Below are positions 7,651 to 12,148 of a stretch of 12,148 nucleotides of DNA, in pieces. Under the pieces are notes generated by a model. The model searched no databases, was not told the DNA's origin, and was given only the letters and a program-made list of their open reading frames with translations. Within the stretch, counting starts at the first letter, position 1; the number at the start of each line of letters is the position of its first letter. The position numbers were made by a program, and so were the translations under genes. Source of the stretch: JBCAWW01 sp039024315. Lineage in GTDB: Bacteria; Bacteroidota; Bacteroidia; J057. Location: contig JBCCQN010000233.1 of NCBI GenBank assembly GCA_039024315.1, positions 1 through 12,148 of the forward strand, in the 5' to 3' direction.

Positions 7651-7682
7651 AAAAAATAGGCGAGCCCCTAAAAGGCTCGCCT
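7651..7682 (-). terminator. Rho-independent terminator of the dockerin-repeat gene
   Basis: AGGCGAGCC (7658-7666) and GGCTCGCCT (7674-7682) form a perfect 9-bp GC-rich stem with a 7-nt loop. Read on the minus strand, the stem is followed by six U (A-run at 7651-7656). It lies 24 bp past the minus-strand stop codon at 7707, the classic layout. Confidence 0.85.
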
Positions 7683-7706
7683 CTATTGATTCTAAAGAAC
7701 TAGTTT

Positions 7707-8375
7707 CTAGTATTTTATAACCTTCTGGCTTTCTAGTAGGATCTCGTTGATACGCATTTGTACTAAGTAAGTACCGGTTTCGAGATCGCTGAGGTCAATT
7801 TTGTTGACTCCTCTATAAGTTTCCACCAAGCGGCCAGTGAAGTCGCGTAGCTCGATGCTTACTTCTGGAAGATCTAAGGCCAAGGCACTGTTGATGGTGA
7901 TTTTGTCAGTGCTAGGATTAGGGTAGATTTCGAGGATAGCATCGGTTGCTGCAACTCGCTTGCTGGGAGCACCGCTTTTACAAGTCGTACCAAATGTGCC
8001 TAAGAAGCAAAGAAGATCAGCCGTATTGAGAGTTCCATCACAATTAACGTCTCCTTGGAGGCAATTAGAACCATAGTAACCTAACCAGATCGTCAAATCG
8101 CCATCACCAATAATACCGTCGTAGTCCATATCACCTTTGCAACAAGTGGTTCCAAATACCCCTAAGAACTCAAGCATATCTGCTGCATTGACAGTGCCAT
8201 CGCAGTTCATGTCTGCAACAAGGCCGGGGCCGGTTTGCCCAAATTCTGCCAACATGATGTTTAGGTCTAATACATTGATGATCCCATCGCAATTAAACTC
8301 TCCAGGGCAGTTGCCCGCTTGGACCATACTAAACATGCCAAAAAACAGAGCGAATGAAGTAAATAGTTTTTTCAT
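7707..8375 (-). CDS. Secreted protein with four dockerin-like repeats and a T9SS sorting domain
   Basis: I place the start at the internal ATG at 8375 (222 residues), not 8432, because this gives a proper signal peptide (MKKLFTSFALFFGMFSMVQA). Residues 26-132 hold four dockerin type I-like calcium loops about 27 residues apart: around N28-D30-G31-D37, D55-N57-D59-D66, D82-D84-D86-D93 and D109-N111-D113-D120. Each is followed by a hydrophobic helix such as LEFLGVFG. The region is cysteine-rich (C23, C29, C58, C78, C79, C105, C112, C123, C132), suggesting disulfides. Residues from about 148 to 222 are a type A T9SS sorting domain: IYPNPSTDKITI, IELRDFTGRLVE, GTYLVQM. The product should be exported, moved by the Por machinery and attached or released at the surface. 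No enzymatic domain is present; it may be adhesive or a scaffold partner. It follows the TPR-CHAT gene by 93 bp and ends at a strong terminator. Confidence 0.85.
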   Translation of the reverse strand: MKKLFTSFALFFGMFSMVQAGNCPGEFNCDGIINVLDLNIMLAEFGQTGPGLVADMNCDGTVNAADMLEFLGVFGTTCCKGDMDYDGIIGDGDLTIWLGYYGSNCLQGDVNCDGTLNTADLLCFLGTFGTTCKSGAPSKRVAATDAILEIYPNPSTDKITINSALALDLPEVSIELRDFTGRLVETYRGVNKIDLSDLETGTYLVQMRINEILLESQKVIKY

Positions 8376-8389
8376 TTTAATTTTCTTTT

Positions 8390-8445
8390 GAGTGATAATG
8401 CGGGCACCCTTACAGCTGATAAAGCACCACAAAGTTGAATCACTC
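8390..8445. repeat. Spaced inverted repeat GAGTGAT/ATCACTC in the intergenic region
   Basis: GAGTGAT (8390-8396) and ATCACTC (8439-8445) are perfect 7-bp inverted arms with a 42-nt spacer, between the TPR-CHAT stop and the dockerin-repeat start. They could fold the leader or bracket a regulatory site, but arms this short can occur by chance. Confidence 0.3.
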
Positions 8446-8468
8446 TAAGAAGACGAAGCCGCTATTTT

Positions 8469-11300
8469 TCAATCATCATTTTTTTGAAATTTTTTGCGAA
8501 ATAATATCAAAATAGCTGATAGTAAGGTGATTATGCCAATAGTCCAAAGCCAAAAGTAGGAGTTTCTTTGCAAGGGGTCGGCATTGCCGGTTAGTACAAA
8601 AGTACTCCAATAGGCGGGGTGAGTAAGTTCGGGACTACAGCTTTGGAGGAAGTTTTGTCTGGCCGTTTGTAGAGCTTTGGCTTTGTTCTGACCTGCTTCT
8701 AGTTCTGTGTAAAATCCTTCGAGTAATTGGACGGCAACTCTACCATCGGCTTCCCATAAACTGGCTACCAGGCTGGGACAGCCTGCATAGCGAAAGGCTC
8801 GACTTAAGCTCATGATGCCTTCCCCCTCAATCCAATCGCCAGCTGCACTCTCACAGGCAGCGAGCACCACGAGCTGGGCGCTAAGGGATAAATCATAGAG
8901 CTCAAAGAGATGCAAATAACCATCCTGCAAGCTGTCCTCAGCGCTAAATTGTAAATGCGTTTTCTGCACATCAATGGGATCTACGCGTCCGTGCATGGCC
9001 AAGTGCAAAAGCGAAAATTGATCGGCTTGAGCCTTGAATTGACTTTCCGTTGCTTCGGCCCCTTGAAAAAGGCTACCCTGAAACTGCTGCTGTAGCTTTT
9101 GGGCACTTGCTTGATTGTAGGTCAATGCCAAAGAATCTGGATAGCTAGGTGCGAAAGCGGCAAAAAAGTCTTCGAATTTTGGTTGAGCCAGTTTTTCTAA
9201 ATGCAAGCGCAAAGAGAAGCCATATGAAATCGCCCATTGATTGAAGGTATAGGGCAGCCCTCTGTAAAGCCGGCTAAGGTTCGAAGCTTCAGTCTGAGTT
9301 TCTACTGCTTCACACATCAAGGCTTCCCAAGGGATATTGCTGAGTGGCCCATCTGGTATGATGGCCAGACTCTGATAGCTGTTGAAATCCAATCGATTAC
9401 TGAGTGTCTGCCAAAGCTGATGCGCCAACTGGGTGTAGGCATTGAAATATAGAGGAGAATAATCCGCCTTTTGTAAAGCCGCTCTCAGTTGTAAAACTTG
9501 CAAATTGAGTTGGGACACATGCTCGATACGAAAAAAGCGCGTCTCCTGCTTTGAGATGGCCCAAGCATAAACCGCCTCATCTCCCCAAAAATAAGAGAGG
9601 ATCATTGCCTGAGGTGCAATCTGCTTTTTCAAATCGCTGAGCATATATACAGGTACTTCCTCGTAGCACATCTGGTAGTAGAGTGGGTAGTTTTTTTCTA
9701 GCCGCTCGCGGAACGCTTGTGCTTGCTGCTGCGCGTCAAAGAGTAGGTTACGCCATCGATCTCTCGTCAAGGAATCTGCCTTAAGATTCGTGAAGAGCAG
9801 GTTTTTATAAAAAGCGATCTCGCCTTTGAGAGCGGTTTCCCGCTCCTTGAGACTATCGGGTAAGCCTGCATTGTGCAACGCATTGAGCTGCTGCTGCGAC
9901 TCAAACAAAACCATGGCTTTGCTGCCTTCCGCAAATTTTAATGCCAAATCAATCCATTGTGCTTTGGGGGCTTGCTGATAGCGCTCATAAGCCAAGGCAA
10001 TCCCCTGTTCGTAAATATCGTGGCCGAGTTCGCCTAGGCGGAACTTAGCCTGATCCTCTTGGTGGCTCTGCCGCAAGAGACTGATACAACTATCCGCCAA
10101 CAAGGCTGCCGCGATGGCCTGATCCCAATGAGTGATTTGTTGATTTTGACGATACAGCTCAGCTTGACATTCGATATAGCCCTGCAAAACACCAATCGAT
10201 TCCCTCAATTGTAGCACTTCACTTAGCTTGGGCAAAGCTAGTTCCTCTAGCTCGCTGAGTAAAAATAGGGCTTGCATATAGGCACTGTCTGCCCTCTCCC
10301 ATTGCTGAGTTTCTCGATACAAATCTCCTAGCTGCTGGTAAGACTGCGCTAAGGCAGGACTTTTGCTCATGCCGGCAAACTCTTGACTTCTGAGGACCAT
10401 GGTTTGGCGGATGTATTGCTCGGCTAAGCTCCAGTCTTGCTTCTGACGAGCTAGATTCGCACGAATTTCCTGACTAACCTGCTCTCGGTATGGGCCAAAC
10501 GCTTGGCGCAGTTGATCGGCCTGATCTAAATAATAAGTTACGCTATCGTAAGTCTCTTGCTGGTAGTGTAGGCTCGCCAATCGATGAGCATACTGTATCC
10601 AGTTTCGGACCGATTTTTTGTCAGCTTCTTTGCCTAAAAGGGGCTTGATACTATATAGACCTTGCTTAGCCTGCTCTAATTGCCCGAGATCATCATAAGC
10701 TCGTGAGCTGGCAAAGCCCAAAGAAAAAAGGCGACGGGGACTCGCTTGCGCACTGGCGTCGAGTTGGCGATAAGCGGCCTGAAAGTATTGTAGGGCCTCC
10801 TGCGGATCGCCCATGCGACGATAAATGATCCCGATGTTGTTGTGCAGGCGAGAGAGACCTACTAAGTCCTGCTGTTGGGCCGCCTTGGCGATTTCCAGAG
10901 CTTCGGTATAATACTTTAAAGCCTGTGTTAAAGCTCCCTTTTGCCGATAAATAGCGCCTAGATTGTTGAGGGCGTTGCTGTAAATCGGATGATCGCTACC
11001 AATCGTATTTTGCGCATGAGAGATTCCCTTGTTGGCGTAGAGCTCTGCCGACTCATAGTCATAACGTCTAATGTGACTGGCTGCCAGCCCATTATAAACC
11101 CGGCAAAGAGATTCATCTTCTCCTAGTTCAAGATAGACTGCCGCAGCGGCATTGAGCAGCTTAAGCGCTGAATCTGGTTGATTACGGATAAACTGATTAG
11201 CGCTTCTCGTCCACTGCGCCGCAGAATCCAATTGAGCGTTCTGCGCAGCAAGACCCAAGCTCACGCTCAAAAGCAATAAGGCAAAAAGGGAGCGGAGCAT
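8469..11300 (-). CDS. Exported, membrane-anchored TPR-CHAT caspase-like protein
   Basis: This 943-residue protein has three parts. A signal peptide (MLRSLFALLLLSVSLGLAA, cleavage before Q20) is followed by tandem TPR helices over about residues 25-430 (for example YSNALNNLGAIYRQKG and LHNNIGIIYRRMGDPQEALQYF). A linker helical region leads to a CHAT domain at about 600-905. CHAT is the caspase-fold domain associated with TPRs; its dyad is intact, with H770 in LLHLAMHGR and C816 in VVLAACESAAGD, and the following GIMSLSRAFRYAGCPSLVASLW is a strong family signature. A single transmembrane helix (about 914-932) is followed by a basic tail, RKKFQKNDD. The predicted topology is catalytic domain in the periplasm, anchored in the inner membrane. 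TPRs probably bind a partner or substrate. The start lies 2 bp after the upstream stop, implying translational coupling to the T9SS-cargo gene. Substrate is unknown. Confidence 0.92.
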   Translation of the reverse strand: MLRSLFALLLLSVSLGLAAQNAQLDSAAQWTRSANQFIRNQPDSALKLLNAAAAVYLELGEDESLCRVYNGLAASHIRRYDYESAELYANKGISHAQNTIGSDHPIYSNALNNLGAIYRQKGALTQALKYYTEALEIAKAAQQQDLVGLSRLHNNIGIIYRRMGDPQEALQYFQAAYRQLDASAQASPRRLFSLGFASSRAYDDLGQLEQAKQGLYSIKPLLGKEADKKSVRNWIQYAHRLASLHYQQETYDSVTYYLDQADQLRQAFGPYREQVSQEIRANLARQKQDWSLAEQYIRQTMVLRSQEFAGMSKSPALAQSYQQLGDLYRETQQWERADSAYMQALFLLSELEELALPKLSEVLQLRESIGVLQGYIECQAELYRQNQQITHWDQAIAAALLADSCISLLRQSHQEDQAKFRLGELGHDIYEQGIALAYERYQQAPKAQWIDLALKFAEGSKAMVLFESQQQLNALHNAGLPDSLKERETALKGEIAFYKNLLFTNLKADSLTRDRWRNLLFDAQQQAQAFRERLEKNYPLYYQMCYEEVPVYMLSDLKKQIAPQAMILSYFWGDEAVYAWAISKQETRFFRIEHVSQLNLQVLQLRAALQKADYSPLYFNAYTQLAHQLWQTLSNRLDFNSYQSLAIIPDGPLSNIPWEALMCEAVETQTEASNLSRLYRGLPYTFNQWAISYGFSLRLHLEKLAQPKFEDFFAAFAPSYPDSLALTYNQASAQKLQQQFQGSLFQGAEATESQFKAQADQFSLLHLAMHGRVDPIDVQKTHLQFSAEDSLQDGYLHLFELYDLSLSAQLVVLAACESAAGDWIEGEGIMSLSRAFRYAGCPSLVASLWEADGRVAVQLLEGFYTELEAGQNKAKALQTARQNFLQSCSPELTHPAYWSTFVLTGNADPLQRNSYFWLWTIGIITLLSAILILFRKKFQKNDD

Positions 11301-11302
11301 GC

Positions 11303-12124
11303 CTAAAGGACTTGGATACGTTGATATTGCTGCTCTGCGCCGACCTTTCTTTTGAGGTAGTAGACCCCTGCGGGGAACGCTTGGATGGAGATTTTATAGG
11401 CGGAAGTACTTGCTTCAAACTGCCAGCTTTTTAGGAGCCTTCCCTGCAGATCATAGAGTTCTAGCTGATGATTTTGGGCTAGGGGTGCTATGCGCACATA
11501 GCCTGTACTGGGATTGGGATAGGCCCAAGCTTGTTCTTTAGTGATAGCTCCCAAGCGGCCTTTGTCGCCTTTGCCTTTGACGATCGGCAGTGGCTTATCC
11601 CAGCAGATTTCTCTTTGACTCTTGCTATTGACATCCCATTTGGGATTGTTGGAGGTGTGTAGTGGCATCCAGCTATTGAGGTGGAAAGCAAAAAGATCAA
11701 GAGAAACGTATGAAACCAATGATTGGGAGAAGGTGCTGAGCAATTCAAATGTATAGACGTCGCCATTTGTAGCGGCAGTAACGGTAATATCAGGATCGCT
11801 ATTGGGGACGTAGATGTCTTGCACGACGCCATTATTATTGCCTGCGCCCGGCATCGGGATCAGGTTACCCAATGGATCATAATAGCGAATTACAGCGCGG
11901 TATTTACTGGCAGAGAAGACATTAGGAATGTAGATGTCAATGAAGCGCCTTAAAAGGGGATTATTGTTCTTATCCCTATCCTCATCGGTGTCCCAAATAG
12001 CAAAGCAAGGTTCGTTATTTGCATTTCCTCCTTCCAAGCCGTCAACCTGCGCGAATGTGTCAGACATGACAAATCCTACAAGCACTACGGAGAGTAATAG
12101 CAAGCGCGTAAATAGCTGGTTCAT
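11303..12124 (-). CDS. Secreted protein of unknown function with a T9SS sorting domain
   Basis: This 273-residue protein has a signal peptide (MNQLFTRLLLLSVVLVGFVMSDTFA, cleavage before Q26). The central region, about 30-195, is beta-rich with no motif I recognise (FIDIYIPNVFSASKYRAVIRYY, GDVYTFELLSTFSQSL, YVSLDLFAFHLNSW). Its strand pattern and the DTDEDRDKNNN stretch would suit a surface or adhesive domain. Residues from about 200 to the end form a type A T9SS sorting domain: AYPNPSTGYVRI (PNPS at 203-206), LELYDLQGRLLKSW, FPAGVYYLKR. The protein is thus exported and sorted to the outer membrane surface or medium. It is the first gene of an apparent operon; its TAG stop is 2 bp from the TPR-CHAT start. 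Its promoter lies mostly beyond the right edge of the window. Confidence 0.8.
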   Translation of the reverse strand: MNQLFTRLLLLSVVLVGFVMSDTFAQVDGLEGGNANNEPCFAIWDTDEDRDKNNNPLLRRFIDIYIPNVFSASKYRAVIRYYDPLGNLIPMPGAGNNNGVVQDIYVPNSDPDITVTAATNGDVYTFELLSTFSQSLVSYVSLDLFAFHLNSWMPLHTSNNPKWDVNSKSQREICWDKPLPIVKGKGDKGRLGAITKEQAWAYPNPSTGYVRIAPLAQNHQLELYDLQGRLLKSWQFEASTSAYKISIQAFPAGVYYLKRKVGAEQQYQRIQVL

Positions 12125-12148
12125 ATTTTCGAATAGTTTAAATTGTGA

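Noticed and set aside
8376..8432. Longer start of the dockerin-repeat gene at 8432
   Set aside because: It adds 19 residues (starting MWCFISCKGARIITQ) ahead of a complete signal peptide, which fits poorly; the ATG at 8375 is preferred.
8469..11300. TPR-CHAT as a CRISPR-associated protease (type III-E Craspase-like)
   Set aside because: The protein has a signal peptide and a transmembrane anchor, and there is no gRAMP effector or CRISPR array in the window.

Overview
The window looks like chromosomal DNA of a Bacteroidota member, probably near the Saprospiria/Lewinella-like group; the phylum call is firmer than the lower rank. Two genes end in type IX secretion (T9SS) sorting domains with the PNPS motif. 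Several proteins have Bacteroidota-style signal peptides ending in A-Q. Start codons lack clear Shine-Dalgarno sites, and one intergenic region has an exact TAnnTTTG -7 box. No RNA gene, insertion sequence or CRISPR array was seen, and no gene-free stretch exceeds about 190 bases.

Left part (1-5459): a caspase-family (C14) peptidase gene runs off the left edge on the minus strand, with a small exported beta-barrel-like protein gene 80 bp upstream of it on the same strand. Divergent from these is a plus-strand class C beta-lactamase-like serine hydrolase. It converges, across a strong hairpin, on a minus-strand exported protein with a formylglycine-generating-enzyme (FGE/SUMF1) fold that lacks the catalytic cysteine pair.

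Middle (5460-7700): a plus-strand patatin-like phospholipase fused to a C-terminal response-regulator receiver-like domain. The gene stands alone and is bracketed by two copies of a 34-bp direct repeat (30/34 identical), one about 70 bp before the start codon and one 8 bp after the stop. A terminator for the next minus-strand gene follows.

Right part (7707-12124): three minus-strand genes, in transcription order a T9SS-sorted secreted protein, a large exported TPR-CHAT (caspase-like) protein with a C-terminal membrane anchor, and a T9SS-sorted protein with four dockerin-like calcium-binding repeats. The first two are 2 bp apart and almost certainly cotranscribed; the third follows after 93 bp.

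Interpretation: two clan-CD (caspase-fold) peptidase families, a patatin and an FGE-fold protein sit within 12 kb. These families recur in bacterial conflict and regulated-death systems. Here, however, the genes are on both strands, and the FGE-like and CHAT proteins are exported, so one unified defence operon is not supported. The best candidates for something new are the patatin-receiver fusion with its flanking repeats and the extracytoplasmic TPR-CHAT protein coupled to T9SS cargo.
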